A stretch of 64,000 nucleotides of DNA from Coriaria nepalensis (GCA_027186245.1 CP114481.1:3084501-3148500); one strand, 5' to 3'; numbered from the stretch's first letter, positions 36,200 to 48,589 are shown. Notes: a model not told the origin generated them from the sequence alone. Numbers and translations are program-made.

Positions 36200-37840
36200 T
36201 GTAATTCCCAATATTTTTAAATTATGCATAATAATAGAAAAAGAAATTTAATGAAACTTATAAATAAATTTTAATTCTTACTTATATTTAATTCTAATAA
36301 TAAAAATAATAAGGGATTTTTTTAACAATTCTTAAGGTTTAAAGGAATTTAATAAGAAATAAGAAATAAAAAGTGGCGCCAAGATATCTTAATACATGAA
36401 ATTATACTAACAAGTGCTTATATGCATGATGAATAGTGTTATGCAAATAGACACCTAATGAAATAATGTGTCAAATAGTTAAGATCTCACCTTTGGCTAT
36501 AAATAACACTCGGCCAAACATATTTTCATCAAGGAAAAAGACAAAAACCGAGAGAGGGTGAGGAAGAGAGGAAAGAGAGAGGAGATAAGAGAGAGGAGAT
36601 AAGAGAGAGAGTGAGGGAGAAAGGTAAAGACAAGAGAGAAAAATAATGAAAGGAAAAAGTGGAGAAGAAGAGCGAAAAGGAAAGGAAAAAAAAATTTGGG
36701 TTTTAAATTTATCAACTTTTAATAAAATCTTTGTAAGTATAGTCTTAATATAATATAAAAATATTACTTGTTTGTTTATTATTGTGATGCTAAAAATATT
36801 TGAATAATTGTTATATTAATTTGATGATAGTATAATTATTAATATGCATGATAAATTGAAGGTAATATTTATTATGCTAAGTTTAATGTTGATGTTAAGA
36901 TTATGATTGTTCTATAATACGTTAAGTAGAAATGAAATGATTTTATTAACATGCTAAAGTCATGACTAGTATGAACGTAATATAGCACGATAGTTTAAAG
37001 ATATTATAAGCTTTGATATGTTATGATTAAGACCAATGCATCAATGCTCATACTTCCGATTTAAAAGGAATTAATGTTATGCTAAAGTAAATAAAGATTA
37101 TAAACATGCATATGCATAACATCAAAAGTGAGATGATGTCGGGTTATAAGAAGGATCAATTGTCGATCATAAAATACCCTATATAATTTTAAAGAAAATG
37201 TCATAGCGGATTATTGCAATGGTCATAGCGGACCACTGATTAGATATAAATTGAAATGCCAATGGCAGCATCCTCAGAGCCCAAACATATAAAAAGATAG
37301 AAAATCATGCATGTTAGATATAAGTCATAAATGCATTAATTAATATTCATTAAAAAATTAATACATATGAGTAGGATCCTATAGTTACTAAGCTTCTAGC
37401 TCACAAAAGTTTTATCTTCTATTGTAGGAAATTATAAAGGTAAAGCTATAAATTAAGGATCGAGCGAATGAAAAATATTAGTCTCATATAATTATATATA
37501 TGAGACATAACCAATAGAAACGCAAAAGACTTGAAAAATTCAAACCTCATATGCATAGGGATAGATGTGACTGATGAAATATGGACTAGATTGGATATAT
37601 GCCAATTAAGGGGTAATGCTTGAACTTGGTGGCATGGGACGACTTTAGACGCTAGATATGTCACCTGAGCAGAGTTTAAGATAATGATATTAGCCCGCTT
37701 TGTACCTCATAATCCTAAAAAACTAGAAGAAGCACCATGAGAAGATCTAGATATAATAATGATATGCCTATGAAAAGTAGCTGACTTGTGGAACTATGTC
37801 TAACTAGTAGCCTCGGACAATATATATTTTTGTATTCCGA
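36200..37840 (+). repeat. Left LTR of the second gypsy element
   Basis: It starts TGTAATTCCC at 36200 and aligns with 42770-44163 as far as TTCAAACCTC near 37550. Beyond that the two copies no longer match, so the right border is uncertain; 37840 is only an estimate from the length of the other copy. It contains CTATAAATA at 36498-36506, a plausible TATA box, and a purine-rich GA tract at about 36536-36690. Confidence 0.7.
36536..36690. repeat. Purine-only GA tract in the left LTR
   Basis: About 150 bases almost entirely A and G (GAGAGAGG, GAAAGG, GAGATAAGAGAGAG). It lies about 30 bases after the LTR TATA box. A matching tract occurs at the same place in the right LTR. Confidence 0.85.
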
Positions 37841-38059
37841 CTAATACATACTATAACCCCTTGTAATGACTAATGATATGATAATTTTGATATGTATATA
37901 TCCTGGTTAGTCTTAAGTAATAGATGATCAAATTTTTGTAACGTAAATATTGATCAATGAATATAGACGAATTTGAAATATATTTTCTAGTTAAGCTTGT
38001 CTCAGTATTAAGAAAAAATTCATACTTTACATTTCTAGAAAATCAGATACCCTCTGCCT

Positions 38060-39140
38060 AAGTATAAACATGATAAGAGGGCGTACTACTAGTGTATCCT
38101 CTATCGAACGTCGTACTAGTCCAATCAATGACCCAAGTCAATAAGAGTTGAACGAGTTACGAAATCTAACTCGAAGATAAGGATAAATGATAGACACTCT
38201 GCTTCAATAATAACAACAACTGTAGAAGATGTTAATGCTACAACAACCGGCACGCCCTCAAGCGGAAAATCCAAATTCTACCACCGATAAATTTATGAAG
38301 TTAAACCACCCGAATTCTCGGGTGGCCATGATCCAAGGTTAGCTGATAATTGGATCAGAACCTAGAAAAGACTCTTTAACTGTGCAAAAGTTCTTGGTTG
38401 CGAAAAAGTATATTGTGTGTCATGTATATTACGAGACGATGCAAGGTATTGATGGGACACAATGATAAATATCCATAATATTGGAACAATGACTTGGCCT
38501 AAGTTTTGAAAACTGATAGAAGACAAGTATGTAAATGTGGCTTTAGTAGAAGAGAAAGAAAGGGAAATCTTGAACGTACGAAGAGGCAACATAGCAATGA
38601 AAGAATTGCTACAAAACTTTGAAGAGCCGTCTAGATACGCATCACATATGATAGCTACAAACACTTTAAAAGTGAAATACTTCAAGGAGGTCCTTGACCC
38701 TGACACTCGCAAGGACTTGGAAATGGAAGATTTGGACTATGCGCCTTTATCAAAGGTGGCAGATAAGCCAATGAGAATTGATAGAGTACGAGCAATTCGG
38801 GGGCAGAAACAGAAGGAAACTATAAAGAAAGAACATGTCGGAGGAACAATTTTCAGAATCCAAAGTAATGTCTAATCCTCTACACCAGTAGTCTGTGAAA
38901 ACTAATAGAGTTTTAGACCTCAATGGAATAATAACAGGAGGTCTAACAATAAGAATTTTAACTCAAGTTAAGATGGAAGACAAAATAAGAAGAATAAGTT
39001 TCAAGACTTACAGGCGTAGGGAAAACCTTTTAGCCAATGTAGTAAGTGTGGCAAAGGTCATATGGGGGAATGTAGAGACATAAGTAAGAAATGCTATAAC
39101 TGTAGACAACATGGATATGTTGCTAAGTCTTGCAATAACC
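38060..39140 (+). pseudogene. Gypsy gag with zinc knuckles, second element
   Basis: Frame-shifted pieces. 38537-38875 holds a gag segment (KEREILNVRRGNIAM, FKEVLDPDTRKDLEMED). 39040-39140 has two zinc-knuckle-like stretches, CSKCGKGHMGEC and CYNCRQHGYVAKSC, the second with Tyr where His is usual. The probable start is near 38069 (ATGATAAGAGGGCG), but this is not certain. Confidence 0.7.
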
Positions 39141-39255
39141 CAAAGAAGATCAAAGGGAAACAAGAAAAATCTAACGCCAGAGTGTTTACCATCTATCAGG
39201 ATGAGGCAAAAGCGAGTCCGTCTACTGTCATAATAGGTCAGATCTTTGTTTCTTG

Positions 39256-39772
39256 AATTTCTACTTTTGTTTTAATAGATTTAGGAGCAACATATTCCTT
39301 TATTGCACCAAAATTTATTAGTAAAATTGAGCTTTCCACAAACTAACTAGTTGAGGTGTTTAGGACAACACTATGCTCAGGGGACGTGTTAATGTCGACT
39401 CATTGGTTGCGAGCCATATCAATGAAATTAGACAATGTGGAATTATTTGTGCATCTTGTAATATTAGATATGCAAGATTTTGATATTATATTAAAAATAG
39501 ATTTGGTCTCAAAATACAACGGCACAATAGATTATCGAAGGAAGAAAGTGATATTGAACATACCGGTGGAAGAAAAATTTGAATTTACTGGAGATTCAAA
39601 GAGAAGTCATAATCCTTCAATATCCGCTATTAAGGCAATAAGATTGTTGAAAAGTGGCTGTGAGGGATTCCTTGCCAACATAGTGGATACAGAAAAGGAA
39701 CAACAACTGAAACCTAAATATGTTCCAGTAGTCTGCGACTTTCTTGAAATCTTTCATGAGGAATTACCATGA
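39256..39772 (+). pseudogene. Gypsy aspartic protease and linker, second element
   Basis: VLIDLGATYSFIAPKF near 39269-39315 is the protease active-site region. The catalytic D is kept, but the usual S or T after it is L. The 39356-39772 frame (MQDFDIILKIDLVSKYNGTIDY) is the second half of the protease domain and the start of RT (PVVCDFLEIFHEELP). Confidence 0.75.
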
Positions 39773-40500
39773 CTTCCCCTAGATTGCGAAATTGAGTTCA
39801 TAATAGATTTAATACCTGGAATAGCGCCAATCTCAAAGACTTTGTAGTGTATGACATCAGCTGAATTGAAAGAGCTCAAGATACAGCTGCAAGATTTTCT
39901 CGACAAAGGACATATTCATCCTAGTTTCTCACCCTATGGAGCTCTAGTATTATTCATGAAAAAGAAGGACAAGTCAATAAGAATGTGCATTAAATATAGA
40001 GAACTCAACAAGGTCATTATAAAGAACAAATAACATCTTCAGAGGATAGATGATTTGTTCGACCAACTCCAAGGAATGTTGGTATTTTCCAAAATTGACT
40101 TAAGATATGGGTATCACTAACTAAAGATTTGAGAAGCGATGTCCCGAAGAAGGCTTTTTTAATGTGGTACGGCCACTACTAATTGTTCGACATGTCATTC
40201 GGTTTGACCAATGCTATAGCCGCTCTTATGGACTTAATGAATCAGGTATTGAAAGAATATCTAGATAAATTGGTTGTTGTCTTCAAAGACGATATTCTTA
40301 TATACATAAAATCTGAAAAGGAACATGTGAAGCATCTAAAAGTGATTTTGCAAACTTTGAAGAATTATCAACTCTATGCCAAATTTAAAAAGTGTGAATT
40401 TTGCCTCGATCGAGTCGCTTTTCTTGGACATGTAACTTCTAAGGATGGTATTTTTGTGGATCCATCTACAATCGAAGTAGTAAGCAACTAGCCCAAACCT
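39773..40500 (+). pseudogene. Gypsy reverse transcriptase, second element
   Basis: Pieces 39851-40033 ([30 protein letters not shown]) and 40183-40491 (FGLTNAIAALMDLMNQVL, then VVVFKDDILIY, KFKKCEFCLDRVAFLGHV). The active-site motif is FKDD where intact elements have Y(I/V)DD-like residues; the two metal-binding D are kept. A stop after KVIIKNK and a shift before 40183 break the frame. Confidence 0.8.
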
Positions 40501-40509
40501 AAGAATGCT

Positions 40510-40878
40510 TCTGAAGTGCGAAATTTTTTGGGACTAGCTGGATATTATATGCGATTTGTAGAAGAATTTTCCAGAATCATTACACCACTCACTATGTTTA
40601 CTCGTAGGAACCAGAAGTTTGAATGCTTCATAGCAGCTGAGAAAAGTTTTCAAGAGTTGAAAGAGAAATTAACTAGTGCGCCTATTATTACGATTCCAGA
40701 AGGTAAAAATGGATTCTTAATATATAGTGATGCATCGAAGTTGGGATTAGGAACAATGTTGATGCAAAATGGGAAAGTAATCGCTTATGTTTCTTGGCAG
40801 CTTAAGAGTTATGAAAAGAACTACTCAACCTATGACTTGGAACTAGCTGCTGTAGTATTTGCCCTAAAAGTTTGAAGA
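40510..40878 (+). pseudogene. Gypsy RNase H region, second element
   Basis: Open from 40516. [18 protein letters not shown] is the RT-RNase H connection, then [18 protein letters not shown] and [17 protein letters not shown], the RNase H core with the DAS and DLELAA motifs that carry catalytic acidic residues. A TGA follows at KV. Confidence 0.8.
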
Positions 40879-41319
40879 CACTAGCTATATTAAGTGCAGA
40901 GTAAAATTTATACCGACCATAAGAGTATGAAGTATTTTTTCACGTAAAAGGAATTGAACATGAAATAGAGACGGTGGCTAAAATTAGTCAAAGATTATGA
41001 TTGTGAAATACAGTATCACTCGGGGAAAGCAAATAAAGTAGTTAACGCTTTAATCTAGAAATTCTAAACTAGCATTGCTGTACTATGCACCTTACCAACA
41101 TCATTACATAATGAGGTGTATAATGCAAATATCAAGTTGGTCATAGGAAGATTGTCAGGTTTTACCCTCTAACTAACCATACTTGAAGATATCAAAGGCA
41201 TATATGAGTTAGATAAAGGAATAAAGAAAATCAAACAAGAAATGGAAAAAGATGAGCAGTCTCACTTTAAAATATCTATGGATGGGCCCTTTTAATTTTA
41301 AAGAGAGGTTGTGTGTTCC

Positions 41320-42570
41320 AATTAACAATAAAAAAAGACGTCAGATTCTTTCAGAATCACATGAAATTCCGTATTTTGTACACCCATGAGCAACTAAGAT
41401 GTATAAGGATTTGAAAGAGTACTTCTTGTGGGCTGAAATAAAGAAGGATGTTGCTCAATATATGGAAAAATGTTTGACATGCCAGCATCCAACTGGAGAA
41501 TTACAAATAATTGAGATTCTGGAGTGGAAGTGGGAATAAATAATTATGGAATTTTATCGTTGGACTTCCCGAAATATCGAAGGGACACAATGCAATTTGG
41601 GTAATCGTCGATAGATTAACCAAATCGGTGCATTTCTTATCCATATGTACTCATATTCCTTAGAATAGTTTGAAGAGCTTTATGTGAGTGAAATTGTCCG
41701 ATTACATGGAGTACCATTGTCAATAATTTCATATAGAGATGGTAGGTTTACCTCAACTTTTTGGAAAAGTGTACACCGAGCGATGGGGACAAAACTGAAT
41801 TTTAGCACAGCTTGTCACTCACAAATGGATGGCTACCCAGAAAAAACCATCCAAACTTTAGAAGATATGCTATGAGCATGCGCCTTAGACTGTAAAGGTG
41901 CTTCGAATCAATACATGCCATTGATAGAGTTTTTCTACAACAAACGTTTCCAAGCAACCATTGGAATGACACCTTATGAAGTTTTATATGGACGGAAGTG
42001 CAAGTCACCAGCAAATTAGTATGAAACGAGAGAAGGAAACTTAGCAACTCCCGACTTTATTGAAATCTCTACTGAAACAATCAAGAAAATTAAACAAAGA
42101 ATGAAAACTGCTCTCAGTTGATAGAAGAGCTATGCTGATATGAGGCGTTGACCTCTTGAATTTTAGGTTGGAGATATGGTGTTTTTAAAGATTGCACCAA
42201 TGAAAGGCCTGATAAGGTTTGACAAGAAGATAAAGTTAAGTCCAAGCTATATTGGATCTTTTGAAATATTAGATCGTATTGGTAAAGTTGCCTAGAGGGT
42301 CACGCTATCACTAGAAATAACCTTAGTACACAATGTGGTTCATGTATCTATGTTGAATAAGTATACACGATCCCTCGCATGTATTGGAATTTGACCTCGT
42401 TTAACTACAAGAAGATCTGACATATGAAGAAAGACAAGAACAAATTTTGGATTACAAGGAAAAAAGACTTAGGAATGAGGTCTTACCCCTAGTAAAGCTA
42501 TTATGGTGAAGTCATAAGATGGAATAAGCTACATGGGAAAGGGAAGATAAACTAAAGGAAAATATCCATA
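41320..42570 (+). pseudogene. Gypsy integrase and chromodomain-like tail, second element
   Basis: The zinc-binding part is about 41340-41490 (SHEIPYFVHP, TKMYKDLKEY, CLTCQ). The core follows (VRLHGVPLSIISYRDGRFTS and HSQMDGYPEKTIQTLEDML at 41690-41875), then YEVLYGRKCKSP-like sequence to 42010. The tail at 42330-42570 holds NVVHVSMLNKYT and KGRxTKGKYP-like pieces of the chromodomain region. Many stops. Confidence 0.75.
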
Positions 42571-42756
42571 ATTGTTTTAAACTGCGGAAATGGATATATA
42601 AATAGGTTACATTCTATATGGCACGTGAACATGAAACATTGTATGGATATTTTATTTGAAGCTAGAAAATCAATATGAGTGAATAATCTAAGCTTATTTA
42701 CAAGAAGCATTTGGAAAAATTGAGCTCGACAAAAATTCAAAGAACGAAATTTTTGT

Positions 42757-42769
42757 AAGGAAGGGAGAA
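42757..42769 (+). promoter_or_regulatory. Polypurine tract
   Basis: AAGGAAGGGAGAA lies directly before TGTAAT of the right LTR. This is the expected place and composition for the plus-strand DNA primer of an LTR retrotransposon. Confidence 0.8.
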
Positions 42770-44407
42770 TGTAATCCCTCAATATTTCTAAACTATGTAT
42801 AGTAATGGGAAAAGAGATTTAAAGGGGACTTATAAATAAATTTTAATTCTCACCTATATCTAATTTTAATAAGAAAAATAGTAGGAAATCTTTTTAATAA
42901 TCCTTAAAATATATGGGGGGTTTAAGTTTAATTAATTAATATTAATAATAAAAATAATAAAAGATATAAAAGGTGGCGCCAATATATCTTATTACATGAA
43001 ATTATACTAGCAAGTGCTTATATGCATGTCGATTAATGTTATGCAAATAGACACCCAATGAGTCAAATAGTTAAGATCTCACCTTTGGCTATAAATAACT
43101 CTCGGCCAAACATATTTTCATCAAGGAAAAAGAGCAAAATTGAGAGAAGGTGAGGAAGAGAGGAAAGAGAGAGAAGGGAGAAAGGGAGGAGAGAGGAGAG
43201 AATAGAGGGAGTGAGGGAGTGAGGGAGAAAGGGAGAAAGGAAGAAAGGAAAAGAAAAGAGAGAAAAAGAAGGAAAGGAAAAAGAGGAAAAGAAGAGGGAA
43301 AAAGGAAGAAAAAAAATTTGGGTCTTCAACTTATCAACCCTCAGTAAAAGCTCTATAAGTATAGTCTCACTATACCACAAAGATATTAGTTGTTTGTTTG
43401 TTGTTGTGATGCTAACATTATTTGAATGATTGTTATATTGATTTGAAGATAGTATAATTATTAATAAGCATGATGAATTGAAGGTAATATTTATTATGTT
43501 AAGGTTAATATTGATGTTAGAATTATGATTGTTATATAGCATGTTAAGTAAAAATGAAATCATTTTATTAAGGATTTGACTAGTATGAATGTAATATGGC
43601 ATGAGAGTTTAAGGATAATATAAGATTTAACATACTACGATTATGGCCAATGCTAATATGTTCATACATTTGATTTAAAACGAATTAATGTTATGTTAAA
43701 GTAAATAAAGATTATAAGCATGCATATGCATAACATTAAAAGTGAGGTGTTACCGGGTCATAAGAATGATCAATTTTCGATCATAAAAGACCTCACATAA
43801 TTCTAAAGAAAATGTCAGCGGATCGTTGCAATGGTCATAGCAGATCACTGATTAGATATAAGTTAAAATGCTGGCGGCAGCATCCTTGAGCCCTAGACAT
43901 ATAAAAGGATATGAAATCATGCATGCTCTATATAAATCATAAATGTTTTAATTTAAAATAGTCATTAAAAGATTGATACATATGAGTAGGACTTTATATT
44001 TACTGAGCTTCTAGCTCATAAAAGTTTTACCTCGTGTTGTAAGAAATTATAAAGGTGAAACTGTAGACTAAAGATCGAACGAATGAAGAAAATTAGTTTT
44101 GTTGAATTGTACATATGAGACATAACTTATGGAAATGAAAAAAAATTTGAAAAATTCAAACCTCTTAGAAAACCTTATATATATATATATATATATTAAA
44201 GAATATTTCTTGTTTAAAAGTTTCGAAATGAATTTCTTAAAATAAGAATTTCAGTTATATTACAATATTTTATAAGAGTTCAAATTATTACATTATTTCT
44301 GTCAAAAAGATTTTAAAATTTAGTTAGAAAGTAAAACACCTATTAACTATATATGTTTCCTCTCAAAATATTCGATAAATTTAATGACTAGTAGCACGGG
44401 CATTACA
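42770..44407 (+). repeat. Right LTR of the second gypsy element
   Basis: It begins TGTAATCCCTC and ends GGGCATTACA, so the ends form the TGTAAT/ATTACA inverted pair usual for plant gypsy LTRs. CTATAAATA at 43089-43097 is a plausible TATA box, and a purine-rich tract follows at 43130-43318. It matches the left LTR to about 44163; after that comes an (AT)n run at 44176-44196 and AT-rich sequence not present in the left copy. Confidence 0.8.
43130..43318. repeat. Purine-only GA tract in the right LTR
   Basis: The counterpart of the tract at 36536-36690, somewhat longer, made of GAGGGAG, GAAAGGG and AAAGGAAG words. The apparent proteins on both strands here are artefacts of this composition. Confidence 0.85.
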
Positions 44408-44900
44408 ATACCAATGTTCTCTTACTAGAACTAAAGCTTAAGTTTGGCACATTATATCACTAAATCATAATAATTTTTTAAGACAATCACTCCAATTATA
44501 TATAATTAACCTCAAAGCATGAATTAAGTTTGGATGAAAATTAGAGATAGAGATTGAATACGGCAAGATGAGAGTAAGGGTACCGTCCCTCCTTCTGCCC
44601 CTAATCTGAGGCCTGTCCAGCCAAAATTCAACAACTTATGGGAATCGAAACTCAATCTTATTTATATTCCACTAGAACACCGGCTTGACCCACTCCTTGC
44701 CGAAGTAACTTAACTAAATGAAAAAGCGTCTAAGAACAAAGCGTCTACGTACATTTCGATATAGAATTCTATAGTAAATCAACAACCAATATAGAGTATA
44801 AACTGACAGTCAAAAGACATTAAGCTTTTGAAATAACATTAATTCTTCCTATTCTTATTATTTTTCATATGGTACGTATAATTTAATGGGATTAATGTTT

Positions 44901-44984
44901 CTCTCTCTCTCTCTTCTCTCTTCTCTCTTCTCTCTTCTCTCTTCTCTCTTCTCTCTTCTCTCTTCTCTCTTCTCTCTTCTCTCT
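44901..44984. repeat. (TTCTCTC)n microsatellite
   Basis: A short CT run at 44901-44913 is followed by about ten perfect copies of the heptamer TTCTCTC, ending before TATAGTATG. Confidence 0.95.
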
Positions 44985-46565
44985 ATAGTATGACTATTTC
45001 ACCCAAAGTATAAAGACATAATTGACCCTGAACTCAGGCTACCAGTCTTTCTACCACACACTGCAATTGGTTGATGGTTGACGTCTTGCGGATTCGACAT
45101 ATACTCTATTCCTCCCCCTAAGCCAAAGTGTCTTCTTCATAATAATTGATATATAGGTTTTGTTTAATTATTCGGCAACTTGAGTTTTTATAGTGCATGG
45201 CTGAAGCAATAACGAGATTATTATATTTAATCAATTATTTCTTTTCTTTTTATTATACTACCTAGTAAAGGAAATAACCCTACAAAAATAGAGTCTCTCT
45301 CCTCAAAATTCAAGAAAATTTTAAAAAAAAATGGCACTGCAAAGAACTCCAAATCTTACATCACACAACGTGGAGATGCATTAATCTAGCTAGCTTGCTT
45401 GATAACTCTAGCAATACATCTAGATTTTTTTTTTTTTTTTTTCATAAGCAAATAATTAAGAATTGCTTGACAAAGGGTGCTAATGGTTTTAGCATTTCAT
45501 CCTATACTACGCGACCATATTTCTCATCATCTACAGAAACAGAGGATAATGAAGTAATCCAAATGAATCTAATTCTTAAAGAGTTAAGGGGCTATTTAGG
45601 ATGACTCACCTCAAGAAGTCGTGATTCTGCATATTCTTATTAAGCCCATTTGATAGTATTTACAGCATTGATATGATCCATTTGAATCACGCAGCGATCA
45701 ACGTACGCCATCTTTATGCAATAATGTTTGGAGGAAGAGGAGAAATGATGAGAAGGAGCAAAGGCGATGTTTTCTGTCATGAAAGTTCAAAACAATACTA
45801 TATTTTCCAAAAACATATTGCAACCTACTGGCCGCGTTAAATTTATACAACTGCTCGGGATTGTCTGACCCGACTGACACGTGTCAGTCCAATATTTGAA
45901 GGTTTATGTTTAATTTGACTGGCAGATTTTGTTCTCTCTTTCATACGTTGTAGAATTAACGGATGAGAGCAAGACCATTCCAACGACCAAACATTCCAAA
46001 CCAAGAAGAAGAAGAGTCGGGTTTTGTTAGACGGAACAAACTTTCCTTTTCTATTTCAAAACAGAGAGCATGAGGGCAAAATCTGTAATTTACAAAATAT
46101 TGTTAGTTTGTGGGACGCGTAGCTAACAACGACTCTTTTCGCAATGGCTTTCAATATATTTTGGGTATATTACGTAAAATCCTTAAGATTTATTAATATT
46201 AAATGTAGATTTTTTAATTCAATAAAAATTATAAATAAATATTTCTAGATTTATTATAAATTTTAAGTGAATTTTTTGATAATACATAGATTCCAATTCT
46301 ATAGACTCCATGAGATTTTAGAATTTTAAATGGATCACTCGTGCTTATCCTAAATTATCAGTAGATATCCTCTGTTTTAGGCAAAAGTACAAGTAGTCTA
46401 ATTGTTAATAGTCAATATTAAGTCGGATTGTTAATCAATTTTTAACAATTAAAATATGTATATTAGCTCTAAAAAAGCATGTAAAAAGTATAACTAATAC
46501 AAAAATGTACCCGCATCTATAGTTTACAACAATATTGTATTAGTTATATCTTTTAGAAACTTTTA

Positions 46566-46878
46566 GGATATGTTTGGTTCGATTTTTTGGTGGGACTGAT
46601 GAAGTATTTTTTATTATCACTGAAATGAAAAGTCTTTCCACCTAAATATGTGTCTTTGGTATGAATCGAAGTAAACATCCATTTACACAGGATTATTTTT
46701 CCTATTTTTCAAATTTTATTGTAGTATTTATGATTTTTTAAATAACTTTTTCTTCATACAGACACAAAAAAATTATTATTCTTATTCTTATTCTGACTCA
46801 TTCCCTATATAACAAAAAAAAAAAAAAAATCATAATTCTTATTCACATTCTCACAAAGAAATCAAACTAAACATGCCC
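46566..46878. mobile_element. Tourist-like MITE (PIF/Harbinger type)
   Basis: A 313-base noncoding element with imperfect terminal inverted repeats: GGATATGTTTGGTTCGATT at the left and, read inward from the right, GGGCATGTTTAGTTTGATT. It is flanked on both sides by TTA (46563-46565 and 46879-46881), the 3-bp target duplication typical of PIF/Harbinger elements. It has no coding capacity, so it would depend on a transposase elsewhere. Confidence 0.75.
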
Positions 46879-47255
46879 TTAGAGCTACATTTTAAATCAA
46901 ATATGTAATCACTTAATATAGAAGCTCATTCCATTAAAAATCCTTAGAGTTGTTTAATTACATTACCCAAAAAAAAAAAAACAATTAAAAAATGTAGTGA
47001 TGCATGACTCTAATTAATCAATTTCAATTCTTATAGTGAACGATTAATTCTCAATTAACAGATGTAGCAGACTTAGTTGTGCTAGTAGTGATGCATGACA
47101 TCGAATTAACAAATCTATTCCTTTCTACTATCTATATTTGTTGATGCAAAAATTAACATTTTGACATTTAACATATGATGGAAGAAAAGCCTAACAAGAA
47201 ATTAATGAAATCAGCTAAGAAAATGACAAAATAGGTTAAATTATTCATAAATTTC

Positions 47256-47278
47256 GACCAGTGCCCCTTGCACTGGTC
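47256..47278. repeat. Perfect 9-bp stem hairpin
   Basis: GACCAGTGC and its reverse complement flank a five-base loop. No gene is attached. Confidence 0.85.
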
Positions 47279-48589
47279 AGACAATCCTTAGCCGCATGAC
47301 CTAATTGGCCATGTGACCACTTTTTCCCCTTATTTTTCAATCTTTTATGATATTTTGAGGGATAGACTAGCAATATATGAGTGGGTTTTCACTGAATCTA
47401 GGGACTTTTCGTCAAATTGGAAAGATTCCTCCGCAAAGAAGAAATGAAGATTGACTGATTCAAGGGGTTTTTAAAACATCCAAGGGTCAATTTGCAATTG
47501 ATAGTATTTTTTAACTTGTTCTAGGGGTGTGCCATCAAAATAGCCAATTTTCAATGGCTGAAAGGCTAAATTTGAATTTAGAGAAGGATTTTCTAGCAAT
47601 TGCAATTGCTTGTCGATCAAGCAAAGTAGCTTGCAACCAAGGTCTTTGATGCCTATAAATAAAGACCTTCACTAAAGGGAAATTACACAAAAAAAGCACC
47701 AACAAACGATCAAATACCAGTTTAACTCTTTCTCTGGCCAAAGCCTTGACACTAATCCTCTGATGGATTATCTTATCACCCTATAGGTCTTTTGCTTACG
47801 TGATTCACCGAGCATTCTTGATGCTCAAACCCTCGACTCACCACAAAAATACAATGTATTTTTTTCGTTTGTCATTCAGTATATTTAATATCAAAGACTA
47901 GTCTAACTCGTTAGCATTCTATCTTGCTTCTTTTGCCTTGTAACTTCAAGTCAAATCAATTTCAATTAAGGTATATATCTTTATTTTAATGCAAAATCTT
48001 ATTTTACCTTGTCATTTAACTTAATGCTTGTTATTTTACATTGTCTTTAATTTGATGTACTTTACATTTATATTTCCTTTAATCTTCAAAGTATTTTTAC
48101 TTTCGGTATGCCTGCACTCTACACCTTTTTATGGGATAGAAAGATAGAGATTTGCAATGCTAATTTCCCATTCACTATGCGTTCACAGAATTATCATATC
48201 AACAATATTGTACTTAATAATCTTAATATTGATATGATATTTCTTTCCCTCTAATTTATAAAAATATCTTTCAAGTTACTCATAGTCTTTTTCTGTGTGA
48301 TTAGTTAGGTTCTATATCTCGATAGTAGGAGAAATTCATGACTCCTCATTTTTTATCCAACTAATGATTGGACTCATTAAACTATGAAACTCCCTTTCAA
48401 ACTAAATAATTAAACTTAATCATCTCCATGATTAACTTAACTTAAATCATCCAAAACAAGATTGACTTATAACAAGTGTCTAGGTTATCTGTGAGACGAG
48501 AAGTATATAATTTCTTCCGAAAGAACATGTATGACTATTACTGTTATTAATATTCTTTCATCTAGTCAATATCTCAATTATTTTCCCCT

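Larger units (their letters stand above)
36200..44407 (+). mobile_element. Second Ty3/gypsy chromovirus-type LTR retrotransposon, decayed
   Basis: Order on the plus strand: left LTR from 36200, gag about 38060-39140, protease about 39270, reverse transcriptase about 39770-40500, RNase H about 40510-40875, integrase about 41320-42120, chromodomain-like tail about 42330-42570, polypurine tract 42757-42769 and right LTR 42770-44407. The LTRs begin TGTAAT and the right one ends ATTACA. Stops and shifts occur in every domain. Integrase resembles that of the first gypsy element (SHEIPYFVHP against AHEIIYYVHP), so they are of related lineages, but the LTRs differ. No clear primer-binding site or target-site duplication was found. 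Confidence 0.85.
44408..48589. other. Gene-poor spacer between two retrotransposons
   Basis: It contains the heptamer microsatellite, a Tourist-like MITE and a small hairpin, listed separately. A frame at 45395-45604 (ending SSYTTRPYFSSSTETEDNEV...) has no domain I recognise and starts with a poly-T artefact. 47500-47900 has a CTATAAATAAAG promoter-like element near 47655, as in an LTR or leader, with no coding sequence attached. AT-rich elsewhere. Confidence 0.5.

Noticed and set aside
43063..43602. A 179-codon minus-strand frame and a plus-strand K/E/R frame at 43150-43347
   Set aside because: Both come from the purine-only tract of the right LTR, which has no stops in several frames. No domain is present.
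45395..45604. 69-codon frame ending in SSYTTRPYFSSSTETEDNEV and more
   Set aside because: It starts at a poly-T run and matches no family I know. It could be a remnant of a small gene, but nothing supports that.
47220..47900. Promoter-like stretch with CTATAAATAAAG, considered as a pararetrovirus or LTR promoter
   Set aside because: No coding sequence, primer-binding site or second copy is attached, so the type of element cannot be decided.
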